Part shown: positions 33,376 to 44,100 of the stretch, piece after piece | How positions within the stretch are numbered: the stretch's first letter is position 1 | How the letters are laid out: every line of letters begins with the position of its first letter | Assembly (NCBI GenBank): GCA_030323885.1 | Contig: CM059198.1 | Location: 12,872,462-12,936,461, forward strand | Reading direction: 5' to 3' | DNA length: 64,000 nt | From: Branchipolynoe longqiensis | Taxonomy: Eukaryota > Annelida > Polychaeta > Phyllodocida > Polynoidae | Translations under genes and position numbers: made by a program | The notes under the pieces: generated by a model | Databases searched by the model: none | The model's input: only the letters and a program-made list of their open reading frames with translations | What the model was told of the DNA's origin: nothing

Positions 33376-33775
33376 AGTTCCCAAACTTCTTCTTCTTCGT
33401 GTCCTTCCACCAGTTATCCCAAGGGATTTTCGAGCAGAGGTATGAGGACATGCTCTTGGTGGTGGATGGTGGTAGCAGGATTTGCAATCAGATAGCTGAT
33501 TCTCAGGGCTGCGATGGGGCCAGTTTGTCGACAGAAAGCATGGGCCTACACTTTTACCGACCCAAGGGATTTTTAACCTCCCACACCACATAGACATGGT
33601 ATGAGAGCAACCAGCCTTTGATGATGCTGTAAGTTATACACAGCGGTGGAAATCCAAATTGGCAGAGGTGGGGGCATAGGGACTCGAACCACCGACCCTC
33701 AAATCATGCATCTGACCTAGAAAAGAAGTCAGACACTCTAACCACTCCACCACAGAGAACGCCCAAACTAAATAT
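33376..33775 (-). mobile_element. SINE2, long form with GAA tail
   Basis: Read on the minus strand: tRNA-like head GGCGTTCTCTGTGGTGGAGT, GGTTAGAGTGTCTGAC, B-box-like GGTGGTTCGAGTCCC, then CCAATTTGGATTTCCACC, GTGTGGGAGGTTAAAAATCC and TTTCTGTCGACAAACTG. Beyond this it differs from the copies at 40.2 and 54.4 kb: it carries another 110-bp segment ending in GAAGAAGAAGAAG. The head resembles a class II (long variable arm) tRNA such as Leu or Ser. Confidence 0.8.
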
Positions 33776-34192
33776 CATGACACTAATCAGGGATCTTCAT
33801 ATAATCTTTTCCTTTCCTGTGATATGCTCCAATAGTAAAATTATCCCAAACTCATTGTGTTACAGGCATAGATGTCATTTCACTACATAATCTTATATCA
33901 AATTCGACCTTGGTAATTCAATTGGACATCCAATAACCACCGTAGCCCAAACGAGGTAAGCTCTCCAACCTGTTATATTCTCCACGTGGATTATAAACCA
34001 CATATAGTGATGGTGGTAGTGTCCCTCTTTATATTCCGCTAATGGATCATATAACTATAATATTAAACAATCAGCCCGGTTGCATAGTCGATGAACAATT
34101 AATAATAGATAACTACAGTAGATCACTTAGAATATAATAAGGAGTGAACGCTTCCGATTAATTATACTTTTATAATGCCTATACATCACATA
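33776..34192. other. No gene seen
   Basis: AT-rich; contains a loosely repeated module GGTGGTAGTGTCCCTCTTTA that recurs with changes at 35045-35080 and 35845-35910. Confidence 0.4.
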
Positions 34193-34973
34193 TGGGTCAC
34201 TCTCCTGAAAACTAAACTGGCCACAAGTCTCACATGGAGAGTTAAAATCTAATATTTGAATTTTAAAAATGCTTTTGGTTGTAAATGAAAGCTGGAAATA
34301 TGCCCTTTACATCTATGTAAAATATAAATTGATGAGATAAAAAACAAAGGTGTAGTCCATGATTAAGTTATGTCTTATGTCAGTATAGCATGTGTTGCTC
34401 AGATGTAACACATATTTAGGACACCATACAGTCTGTTTAATAAAACATCTAAGCAGAATTAAATAGTGTCATACTTAGAAGCATCTTAATCATGGCATAA
34501 TATACAGAAATATGTAGTGCTTATATTGATAACAAAAAGTAATTCCCAGCCATGCTTTATTCACTGAATAATTAGTGTAAAATATTTGTGTGACATCCAG
34601 ACAGCACTGATTACATATATGTTGGAAATTTGTAATGTTATTTCTGAAGACATCACATTTTTGGTTTTTAATTTAAGCATGCATACATGTTAATAAATAC
34701 TTCCTTTTTGATATATCAATGCAATACAAGGTGTTAGTAAGGATGCAACCATGTCCCACATGTCATGTTCCAAATGGCTAACTGTAAAATGTTTTTTTTG
34801 GTACATAACTAAAAGGACCAAAGTTGCACACACTTTATTTTATTTCCCTTATTTCTTACATCCAATCTGAACATGAATATGAAGAGTATAAGCAAAGAAA
34901 TAAGTAGAAAGTTTGTTGTATTGATGTTTTAAAATCCCATCCCATGCTGAACACTTTTTAGGAGAGTGACCCA
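34193..34973. mobile_element. AT-rich MITE, TIR TGGGTCACTCTCC
   Basis: TGGGTCACTCTCCTGAAAA on the left is mirrored by TTTTTAGGAGAGTGACCCA on the right; CATA flanks both sides. The 781-bp interior is AT-rich without coding frames. The TIR differs from that of 22773-23681 at a few positions, and both have 4-bp flanking repeats (CATA, TATA). Confidence 0.8.
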
Positions 34974-35194
34974 CATACATAACTGATGGTGCTACTGCTA
35001 GTGTTCTTGTCTATATTACTGGTTTATAGAGCACACATATACAGAACTGGTGGTGATAGTGTCCTATATATTCCCTTAATGCTTTGTACTTGTTGTAGAG
35101 AAGCATACTTTTCTCCTTTAAATAGTAATGTCTCTGTACGGGGTCATAGTACACATGAACAGAACTGATGATTGTGTTGTCCTTGTTTATAGTC

Positions 35195-35845
35195 CAACCA
35201 TGTCTGATCCCTCACTCTGATCTGAAACCACTAATAGCCACCCACATACAATCTAAATGCCAACATGAGTAGGATGAAAACATTAATAAACTTAAAGAAA
35301 TTGAACCATCTGTGGGAAAACCACCACATACTCATGCGAGAGTTTGGCGCGACCAAGTGGTCCTTAGCCGCTGCCGTATTGGCCACTCGTGGCTTACACA
35401 TGCATTTCTGCTCAAGGGGGAACCACCCTGCTGACACTCAAACACATTTTACTAAGTTGCGTTGATTTGTTGGCCCTGCGCCAACAATTCTACACTGCAG
35501 ACAGTGTACACAACCTTTTTACTAAAGTAAAACAAGAAAACATTTAAGCCTTGTTGAGGGCAGCTGGACTGTACCACCTGATATAATTTACTAAGTAAAT
35601 TCTATCAATTATTAATAAAACTTTTCTTTTTCTATGGGAATTTGCTTCCCTTGACCACAAATATATGATTGTGAGCTTTCTAATTTAATGAGTGTCTATT
35701 GGCACATAATTGATTATCTGCTTTTACATGCAAAAGCGATGGTTTGAACAAAAAACAAACATTTCTCGCCGTGAATATGGTCTATGCTGCCGACACGGCG
35801 TAAAGAAACCACCAATCAATCAACCAATCAATCAATGTTCATAGT
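35195..35845 (+). mobile_element. LINE 3' UTR fragment, 5'-truncated
   Basis: Collinear with the complement of 62630-61962: CCCTCACTCTGATCTGAAAC, CTAATAGCCACCCACATA, CTCAAGGGGGAACC, TGCAGACAGTGTA, GGGAATTTGCTTCCC, and the end CGCCGTGAATATGGTCTATG, GGCGTAAAGAAACCACC, with CAAT repeats. It lacks all ORF2, as expected for a truncated LINE insertion. No intact coding. Confidence 0.85.
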
Positions 35846-36494
35846 CCCTTAGTGGATTATAAAGCAAACATACCCATAATAAAGTGCGATAATACTCCCT
35901 TACATGTGCCCAACTCTGGCTACTAGAAGTGGCACCGATTTCCCTGCCGGTACACTGTTAATTCCATGTCGACTCGACTCCTTAACTTATTCATACCAAC
36001 GACGGAGAGAAACCCCTCATTTATAGGTCAATCTACTCCCTCAGGTTGTCCGAGACTGCGTGCGTATAAGGAAGGTGGCCGCATGACAGATTCGACTGAG
36101 GACTTGGGGAGCGGGTTGGCAGCAGCAGAAGCCGGTAGGTGATTGATGTCCGGCCGCACCGCGCAGGGATCACGGCACTGCGCGCACAGCAGTGGGCAGT
36201 GTTTACCACACTCGGACCACCAGCACCTCGCAACTAGTACTGTACACACACACATATATATATATAATCTACATATGTATTATATGTGTATATATGTATA
36301 AACCCTATCTCTACCTGAGGTGAAGGAAGAATAGAAAGAGCTAAGTGGATTGAGAGTTTTTATTTAGAATGCCTTGGCTGAACTCTGACCGCAGCTTATT
36401 CGTTATTGTATTATAGTCCGGATTATGCATTTGTTCACCTTACAGAATATGCTAAAGTACAATCACGGTCTATAACTTCGAACCCGTATCAGAC
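35846..36494. other. No certain gene; short Cys-rich frame on minus
   Basis: A 75-codon minus frame (36255-36028) has six closely spaced cysteines (near CWWSECGKHCPLLCAQCRDP) that could bind metal. There are no flanking exon signals I can trust, and a TATA microsatellite (36250-36270) precedes it. It may be a retroelement remnant. Confidence 0.25.
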
Positions 36495-37690
36495 TCATTT
36501 TAGGATATAGAACCAATCGGGATCAACTTCCCCTCTTAGGAATAATTCGACAAAAAACCGACAGGGCTTCAGTTGACTAATAGAACCGTTAATAAAGTGC
36601 TTAGAAGCACAGTTCCCAGCTTCACAAGAATGGGTAATATCGAATACCACGGATATATGTCCTGGTTCATTTATTAATTCTACCCGAAAATAAATGTCAT
36701 CATTGAAGACGTTTTCAACATTTAAAAGGGGACTACAATTAGCTGGATTAATCCAGCGCGCCGGTTCTGCACGTGTTGTTTCACAACATTCATCGACTGA
36801 AGCCATATGGGTATTTGTGCCGACATAATTTATATTTATACAGTCATGGTGCAAAAATGGTTCATTATTAGTATTAGTATCAGTGTTAGTGTTGGTCACA
36901 ATATAGCTAGTCGCAATTGTTTGAATATTAACGTCAATGTCTGTCGCTGAAAATTCAAATTAATTTGTATGGGCATCAATCTTAATTATATTATTCACTA
37001 ATATACTATCACAAGTTACGATATCTGTAATGCCACTATCAGAGTTCTCTACTCTTGCCGTAGCACAGTCCGTTGCCGAAAGTTTACATATATTCGCATC
37101 GACATCAACATTACAAAATAATTGATCACATCCAGTGTCGGCAACCATAACCTCATTACGAGCCGTATCACCCAGACTCGTCATAGCAGTTGTTGCTTCT
37201 ATATCATAATGCACATTGTTATCCATAGTTATATCACTATATTTTCCAGTAACTCCGATGTCAAAACAATGTTCGTCCTCATTAATAGGAGAACATTTAT
37301 AGGAACTATTTATGCGGTTTACAGGACTGTCCAGCTGACTTGTAGTCGAGTTGAAATATATATCGCGGCGCACACAAAAAGGGGGCGTTACTGTAATGGC
37401 ATTACGCGGGCTATTAGCAGTAATAGCCTCACCGCTTGCGCCACAATTGCCGGCATCCATATTCCGTCAAATCACATCCACGGTCCCTATTATGATGGAA
37501 GCAAGGGCGCTTCCCTCCTGCCCCCTTTTTTTGAGTGTCGCGAGGGGTGTAATGTGTCTTCTTAACATGTGTTGTCGTAGTCCGTGTAGTTCCGGCACCA
37601 TAACATGGTGGTGAGGCTGACGTGTGGATTTCTACATTAAGTTCCTCTCCGGCAGTCATAAGTCGCGATAGCTCCCGTTAATTAATCTTG
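36495..37690 (-). mobile_element. DIRS-like element, copy 2 (gag end to RT start)
   Basis: Three minus-strand segments: 37659-37429 ends in a Cys cluster (CFHHNRDRGCDLTEYGC) like the gag zinc cluster of copy 1; 37460-36960 is the middle region, rich in Thr/Asn/Asp; 36899-36495 contains CASKHFINGSISQLKPC and GEVDPDWFYIL, homologous to copy 1. It stops at the start of RT. No terminal repeats are visible, so it is a truncated relic of the same family. Confidence 0.7.
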
Positions 37691-37866
37691 TACACGGAGG
37701 TTGCGCAGTATTATACGTGCATTAATATAAACCGTCCATGTAGCATTTGTGGTACACTGCTTCCAACATCATTGTGTCCGCTACCATCAGGGGCAGGATT
37801 TAATGCATTCATTGTTGATTAAGCGGGCACAATTTCACTCGCAAACAATCTGTGTGATATCCTAGT

Positions 37867-38515
37867 TGATGCACAGTTCACCATCCCTTCCTCTCCCTCT
37901 CCGCTCCTGTCCCTCCCTCCACCCTCCTCTCCCATCTCCTCCCCACCTTCCTCTCCTCTCCCGTCTCATCTCCTCCCGTCCCCTCCCTTCCTCTCCCGTC
38001 TCATCTCCTCCCGTCCCCTCCCTTCCTCTCCCATATCCTCCCGTCCCTTCCTCTCCCGTTGCATCCCATACCGTCCCCTCCCTTCCTCTCCCATCTCCTC
38101 CCGTCCCTTCCTCTCCCGTTGCATCCCCTCCCGTTCCCTCCCTTCCTCTCCCATCTCCTCCCCAACCGTCCTCTCCCTTCTCATCTCCTCCTGTTCCCCC
38201 CCTCTTCCTATCCCATCTCCCTCCCTCCTTCCTCTCCCGCTCATCTCCCTTCCTATCCCATCTCCTTCCTTTCCTCTCTCAATCTCCTCCCGTCCCTTCC
38301 TCTCCCTCATTCCCCTCCCCTCCCTTCCTGGCCCTGCCTTCCCTTCCTCTCTCCTTCCCCACCCCCTCCCCCTCCTCTCTTCTCTTCCCTCTCCTTTCCA
38401 TCCCCTGTCTCTATACTCTCCCCGTCCTATCCGTCCACTTCCGACTTACTCCCCTCCTCCCTCCACTCCCCTCCACTCCCTCCCCTCGGTCCGCCCAACC
38501 CCCCTCTCCCCCAAT
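37867..38515. repeat. 650-bp polypyrimidine tract with minisatellite structure
   Basis: Almost pure C/T on the plus strand, composed of CTCCCGTCCCCTCCCTTCCT and CTCCCATCTCCTCC words repeating at about 35-70 bp. Such homopurine-homopyrimidine DNA can form triplex (H-DNA). The long Pro/Ser frame across it (37866-38609) is a composition artefact. Confidence 0.9.
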
Positions 38516-38598
38516 AACCATTCACTCACACCACCGAGTACTGCAGCCCGTTCTATGTCGGGTAGAGCCTGTTGTTTCCTATTGCAGTACGGCGGAAG

Positions 38599-39269
38599 AC
38601 CCGGTGTAGCAGGAAATCGCAAACCCTGTAAATCGCAAACCCCCACTTGTGATTTCCTAGGAAATCGCAAACCCCCATGCCATATATGGGCATGGGGGGT
38701 TTGCGATTTCCTAGGAAATCGCATATCCCCCCTGGAGATCGCAAACCCCCCATTCTGAGTGTTAGCCTTACCATGATCTGGTAAGGCTAACACTGGCACT
38801 GACACTCAGAATATCCCAACTTTCACTATTATCTCTGTTTTTAATACTTTCAGATAAAATTGCTCTTAGGTTAAATTAAATACCTCAGATCTTCCTCTTC
38901 AATCGCGCATTGAGATATTTTTAATCGATTCGATGAAAGTTTTTTTATTTATTTTACAAAAATAAATGCTCCCCATAGACATAGCATTGCCGCAGCACAC
39001 ATCACGGCGTATTTTACCCTACTGCTAATATCTCCGCCGTTACGGCGGTAGCCTTAATAACGCTTCGAATTTAGGGTTAATTTAATGAAATTTCACGATT
39101 TGAGTATGTAATTCTGTTAAATATGGTCGCATTGAATAGATTTGGCCCGAATCAGTCCCAAAACACAGGGGGGTTTGCAATTTCCAGGGGGGGTTTGTGA
39201 TTTCCTAGTAAATCGCAAACCCCGGGGTGTGCAATTTCCAGGGGTTTGCGATTTACTGCCACACCGGGT
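38599..39269. mobile_element. TIR element IV with AAATCGCAAACCCC words
   Basis: Begins ACCCGGTGTAGCAGGAAATC and ends with the inverted form (GATTTACTGCCACACCGGGT). The TIR word AAATCGCAAACCCC recurs four to five times on the left (38615-38745) in both orientations and three times at the right (39165-39262). A 15-bp-arm hairpin, GTGTTAGCCTTACCA-TGATC-TGGTAAGGCTAACAC, lies at 38758-38792. No clear target duplication and no coding frame. Confidence 0.75.
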
Positions 39270-40149
39270 TTGGCGAACAGAAACGTCGATGACTGGATTA
39301 TAAACGGCTAGGGCCCTCGTTTGTAGGCGAGGTCTAGCTTTAATCAAATCCCACCCCAGAGGTCCCGTGCAATGCCAAAGTTTGCGCCATTCATTCATCT
39401 CTATTAAAGCCACATAACCTGATGCAAGTATCAAATTTTCCAAACTGCTACACACGCGCACACACACATATAATTATATATAACACTTGGATGGTATCGC
39501 TACATATGCAGCTTCAAATACTGGCCGCACTGATTCAATATTTATTGCAGTTTGGTGCACCTGTGCTTTGCTGTGACGCTCACACAATGACTTAACTATT
39601 TATACTTGTTGTGACCTAGCCTGGCCTTGGCATTATTAGGATAGGGCAAGGAGCAGTGGAATGAGGAAGACCAATTGTCTGTGATTGAAATGTCCCTTAC
39701 CTTATCAAATAATATACCAACAAATACAAGTATAAAATACTGAATATGATTATGTGTACGATCTCACTTCAAGAAGCTCGAAATACAACCATTAAAAAGG
39801 ATACTATCAGTTAAATTTAAGAAATTATATTTGGTCACAATTGATCGGATTGTGTCTGACTTGGCATGGAATGATGGGTGAGACCGCCTTCCACCACACT
39901 GCACCCTGGGTCGTTTCGCCCGTCGCCTCCTGATTGGCTGCCATATGTCCCACTCTTTCGCCCGTCGGAACCCTCTTGGCCTTCACGGCCTCACTTCAAG
40001 GCGAGCTGGTGACCCAGATAACCTACTACCCACCCACCCATCGCTTTCTTTCTGTTCACCTTAAGTCTTTTTCGGTTCTCTCCCACATTATCAGTCAGTA
40101 AAGTTGCGTAATAATGTTCTGAGATATATATAGAGGGTTGATCATTGTG
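39270..40149. other. No gene seen
   Basis: Ordinary AT-rich sequence; no repeat or frame recognised beyond a short AC/TA run at 39450-39482. Confidence 0.5.
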
Positions 40150-40520
40150 GCGGAGTGTTCTCTGTGGCGGAGTGGTTAGAGTGTCTGACTTTTTTCTAGG
40201 TCAGACTCCTAATCTGAAGGTCAGTGGTTCGATTCCCCATGCCCCCCACCTCTGCCAATTTGGATTTCCACCACTGTGTATAACTTACAGTGACATCAAA
40301 GGCCAGTTGCTCTCATACCATGTCTATATGGTGTGGGAGGTTAAAGATCACTTGGGTCGGTAAAAGTGTAGACTCAGGCTTTCTATCGACAAACTGTCTA
40401 ATGGTGAAAACAAGTCTATTCAGACTTATCTGTGACAGGCAGTATGAATCTTCAAGAACAAACAAAAAATGTACCATACTTTCATCTGAAATAACTATGA
40501 TTTAAAAGTGTTAACTTTGG
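40150..40520 (+). mobile_element. SINE2, short form
   Basis: TGTTCTCTGTGGCGGAGTGG, TTAGAGTGTCTGAC, B-box-like AGTGGTTCGATTCCC, then CCAATTTGGATTTCCACCAC, GTGTGGGAGGTTAAAG, and the 3' segment CGACAAACTGTCTAATGGTG, CTATTCAGACTTATC. It ends in an A-rich tail. Nearly identical to 54447-54770. Confidence 0.85.
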
Positions 40521-40624
40521 AGATATTTGAAGTACAAACATACTAAATTAATGTTGGTGTGCTTGTCAAAACTCTCTTCCCATAGGCTTCCCATAGGCTC
40601 TCTTCCCAGAGAATACCACAACTT

Positions 40625-40747
40625 CAATTTGTTTGTTTGTTGTTTTACATCCTAGCAACATCTTAGGTCATATCAGGACGGGTACCGACTAGTGACAGTG
40701 TGCACTCATGATGGCTTTATAGTGCTGCCCAACTGGGAGAACAGGCC
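40625..40747 (-). mobile_element. SINE1, 3' part, cut by element V
   Basis: TTTGTTTGTTGTTTTACATC, CTAGCAACATCTTAGGTCAT, ACCGACTAGTGACAGTGTGC, CTGCCCAACTGGGAGA in SINE1 order; the match stops at GAACAGG where the CCGGG-word block begins. Confidence 0.8.
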
Positions 40748-41305
40748 AGGGGCGATCCGGGGAATATTGCAATCCGGGCTCGATCCTGCATCATCCGGCA
40801 TCATCCGGGTGTAATCTGGGGGTGGTCCGGGTAGTCTGGGGCTGCTGCGGGTGCTAGTCTGTGTACCGTCCGGGGCAGTCCAGGTGTTTTAAACTGGATG
40901 AGCCATGTTTTAGCCACGGTTTAACCCAGACCAGCCCCGGACTAGCCCCAACATAGCCACGGACCACTCCCGGACTGCCCGGATAAGACCCGGACAAGCC
41001 GGATTAGCCACGCATCGTCAGAAATAGCCCGGTTTACCACGGTTCAGTCCAGGATGAGCCCCATTTTTGTATATGTATAGCAGGAGCAAGTCCACTTCAA
41101 GTCCGGAACTGATCCGTGACTACTCTGTGGATACACCGGGTAGTCCGGGGGTGGTCAGCTAGACCGGGGGCTAGACCGTGTATTTGTGACTGCGAGCCCA
41201 AAAACGACCAAAACAGCAAAACAGTCTGGGGGAGGGGGGAAGTTGTGGTTCGGGGATGGTCCGATTAAACATCCGGGGCTCGTCCGGGTAGGTGTTACTT
41301 GGGCT
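40748..41305. repeat. Word-mosaic block V (CCGGG words)
   Basis: The left third is made of GATCCGGGG/GTCCGGG/ATCCGGG words, the middle of their complements (CCCGGACTAGCCCC, CCACGGTTTAACCC), and the right returns to TCCGGGG and GTAGTCCGGGG. It interrupts a SINE1. I could not identify terminal inverted repeats or a target duplication, so membership in the TIR-element class rests on composition. Confidence 0.6.
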
Positions 41306-42365
41306 TTCCCACCTTGCGAAAACCTTCAGAGCCAGTCATTGGTAGGTCAGTCACCATAGCAATGTCTTACTCCCGCAACATTCTCTCCTGCATCTCCCTT
41401 TCAATAAAACAATAAAGATTCAATACAAGTATTACACATATCAATGTCACAGTATATCTCACAATGAAGTTTCTTTAGTCAGAACCAATTTCACCAGTTC
41501 CGCACACAGTCCTGTGACAGTCATGCACATAATGAATATTGTCCTATACCATGCCTGACTCACGCTTTCGTTAAAGTCCACTTTCCCAACACTGTATGTC
41601 TATCGACACACATACATCGCATATATTTTAACACCACATGCCTGTGATAGAGATTTTACATTTCTTGCATGCTCGTTAATATCCATTAATCACTGGCTCT
41701 TATGGCACACATGCCTGGCCTTATCTCCCTTCAAAAATAAAAAAAAACACCAAAACAAAACACAAATAATACCCATGTGTATTATCATACATGTATTTAC
41801 AATGCTCACGCATTTATTTACACTATGCCTGACTCATATCCGAGTTACTATAAAGACAATGCAATCTCTCACATTTTAATTTTACAATTGGCTTTGCCTT
41901 TCTTACTACATGTCACTTAGTTAGGTTATACCACTTGACTATATGTTATGCCTTTCATGCGCTTAACCTTTCCCACCGTACCATGGGAGCTTGCTACCGC
42001 TATCATAATCCCGTCCCTACTTTAGATAACCTATTTAGTTGCAACAATTATACATGCTGCCTGCTACATACTTTCGCATGCCTCCCGCTAGCGTATTCTT
42101 TCAGCTTACCTGATAGCCTGTCGTCGGTTGTTTCCCTACTGATAACCGAGCCTGATTACCGGTTTGCTCTCATGCCCGTTTCTTGTTATGTAGTTACTTG
42201 GTCTGTTATCTTGTTTATCCGGTAGATTTATATTTTGCCGTGCTGGCCCTGTTTCATTCTGTTGAATTTACAATTATTTTGTGTTTCACTGGAAATATGT
42301 GCTTGCGGTTTCTGTTGAATGTTACATTATTCTGACCTTTTAACTCAGATTTACGTGTATCTCCC
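41306..42365. other. No gene seen; 3' flank of the Gypsy element
   Basis: AT-rich. The sequence next to the integrase end should contain the polypurine tract and 3' LTR, but no copy of the LTR at 45.16 kb is present, so the 3' end is lost or diverged beyond recognition. Confidence 0.5.
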
Positions 42366-42824
42366 TCACATACCTGATGCCCAATTTCCTTTGTGCGTGA
42401 TGTATCTAACCTTCTCTCCAATTTTCAACTGCCTGTGCCCTTTCCCCACATGTCTGTCATACCATTTCTTTTGGTTTTGCTGAATCTTCTTTATCTGATT
42501 TGTCTTTACTTTTCTTATTTCTGGCTTCAACTCTTTAACTAAAGTTGGTAATTTTGAATGCAACCTACGACTCATTAACAACTGAGCCAGTGATGCACTC
42601 AAGTCTGTTATCGGGGTGTTCCTAAAATTTAACAGATACAAATTGTAGTCATTTTCTTCCCTCATTGCTTTCTTAATCATGGTCTTTACCGTCTGAATGT
42701 GCCGCTCAGCTTGTCCATTACTATGCGGGTAATGCGGGCTTGAGAACACCACTTCGAATTCATACTCTTTTGCAAAATCTTTGTGCTCAGCATCCAAAAC
42801 ATATAGCCAGTAATTCTTTCTCAA
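42366..42824 (-). pseudogene. Integrase, C-terminal half
   Basis: Contains the end of the DDE core with the catalytic Glu (near SSPHYPHSNGQAERHIQTVK), then a helix-rich region (LLNFRNTPITDLSASLAQLL) and the start of the C-terminal domain (QNQKKWYDRHVGKG...LKIGEKVRYI), the normal order in Gypsy integrases. The HHCC zinc finger and the two Asp residues are deleted. Confidence 0.85.
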
Positions 42825-44100
42825 TTACAGCATAGCTACTCTGTGTGCCATCTAATGCCTTTGAAGCCATCGCTATGGGCCTCACCTCCTGAAGCAGACT
42901 CAGATGCATCTACGTGTAAGGTTATCTCTATCTTCACATCGTAGAACCGCAATACCGGGGCATGCGTTATCAAATACTTTAACTTATTAAAGGCGTCTTC
43001 CCGCTCTACCTGCCAATGCCACACAATTTCTTTGTTTGTTAATACACGTAGTGGCTTCACTATTTGCGCGAGATTCGGGATGAACTTTCCCACATATGCC
43101 ACCATGCCTAAGAATCTTTGTACTGCTTGCTTTGTAGTCGGAGTGGGCATGTCATTGATCGCCTGCACTCTCTCATTGGTTGGTTTAATCCTCGCGCCCG
43201 AAATGATGTGGCCTACATACTCTACACTGGCTTTACATATGCTTGACTTGTCTGGATTCAACCATAGATTCACCTCTCTCGCTCACTTCAGAACAACTCG
43301 GAGATTGTCATTATGCTCTTCCATGGTTTTACCATATACCAATATATCATCATTTATCACATTCATCCCCTTTAGATCTAGCAAAATATGATTCATTTCA
43401 TAAATAAAAATGTCTCCCACCATCTTGATTCTGAATGGCAGCCGTGCATACCTGAACCGTCCCCATGGGGTGTTAAAAGTACACAATTTGGAACTCTCCG
43501 TATCAAGCTGAATTTGCCAGTACCCACTTTTGGCATCAATGACCGAAAAATATTTCACTCCATCGAGCTTCGCCACTACCTCCTCAATAGTTCTAGTCAG
43601 ATACGGTCTCCTCATAATGGCTTTGTTCAACTTGGTAGGGTCTAAACACACTCGGATTTAGTCCTGCTTTTTTACTATTGTTATAGAATTCACCCATGGG
43701 GTTGGTTCACTTTCTTCGATTATCACATCTAACTCAACCATTCTGTCCAACTCTTTCTTTACTTTACTTTCGATGGCATGTGGGATTCTTCTGGGTGGAT
43801 CTACCACTGGCTGGAAACTATTATCGACATACATTTTTGCTTCTACTTTAATGGTACCAAGGCACGTAAACACATCATTAAAGGACTTTACCATTTTATG
43901 TGCTTCAACTCTGTCCCCCGGGTTCTGTACTTCAACGCTGTCCACGCGAGACAAGATGCGTAACCGGACACATACATCCTTCCCGAGGATCAGACATCCC
44001 TTCTCAATGACTTGGAATTGCAGCCACTGGTCCCAAACTCGGAGCTTGGTCTCGCCCGTCAGGTTGATCGTCTGGCCGGGGCAGGTGACCAAACGACATC
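42796..44100 (-). pseudogene. Gypsy reverse transcriptase and truncated RNase H
   Basis: Motifs in order: PPRRIPHAIESKVKKELDRM, VIIEESEPTPWVNSITIVKK, then past a stop DPTKLNKAI, YFSVIDAKSGYWQIQLD, FNTPWGRFRYARLPF, and the catalytic segment NDDILVYG, in which the residue two before the Asp pair is not Tyr or Phe (reads I-N-D-D). The second part (43273-42836) has the thumb (VEYVGHIISGARIKP, VQRFLGMVAYVGKFIP) and RNase H start (LHVDASESA). Frame breaks near 43655 and 43275. Confidence 0.85.

Noticed and set aside
37866..38609. Pro/Ser-rich 247-codon plus frame
   Set aside because: Result of a C/T-only tract; no start context or domain.
40150..40235. Functional tRNA gene with a long variable arm
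   Set aside because: The same head with a conserved non-tRNA body and A-rich tail occurs at 33.7 and 54.4 kb, so it is a SINE head; the acceptor stem is not intact.
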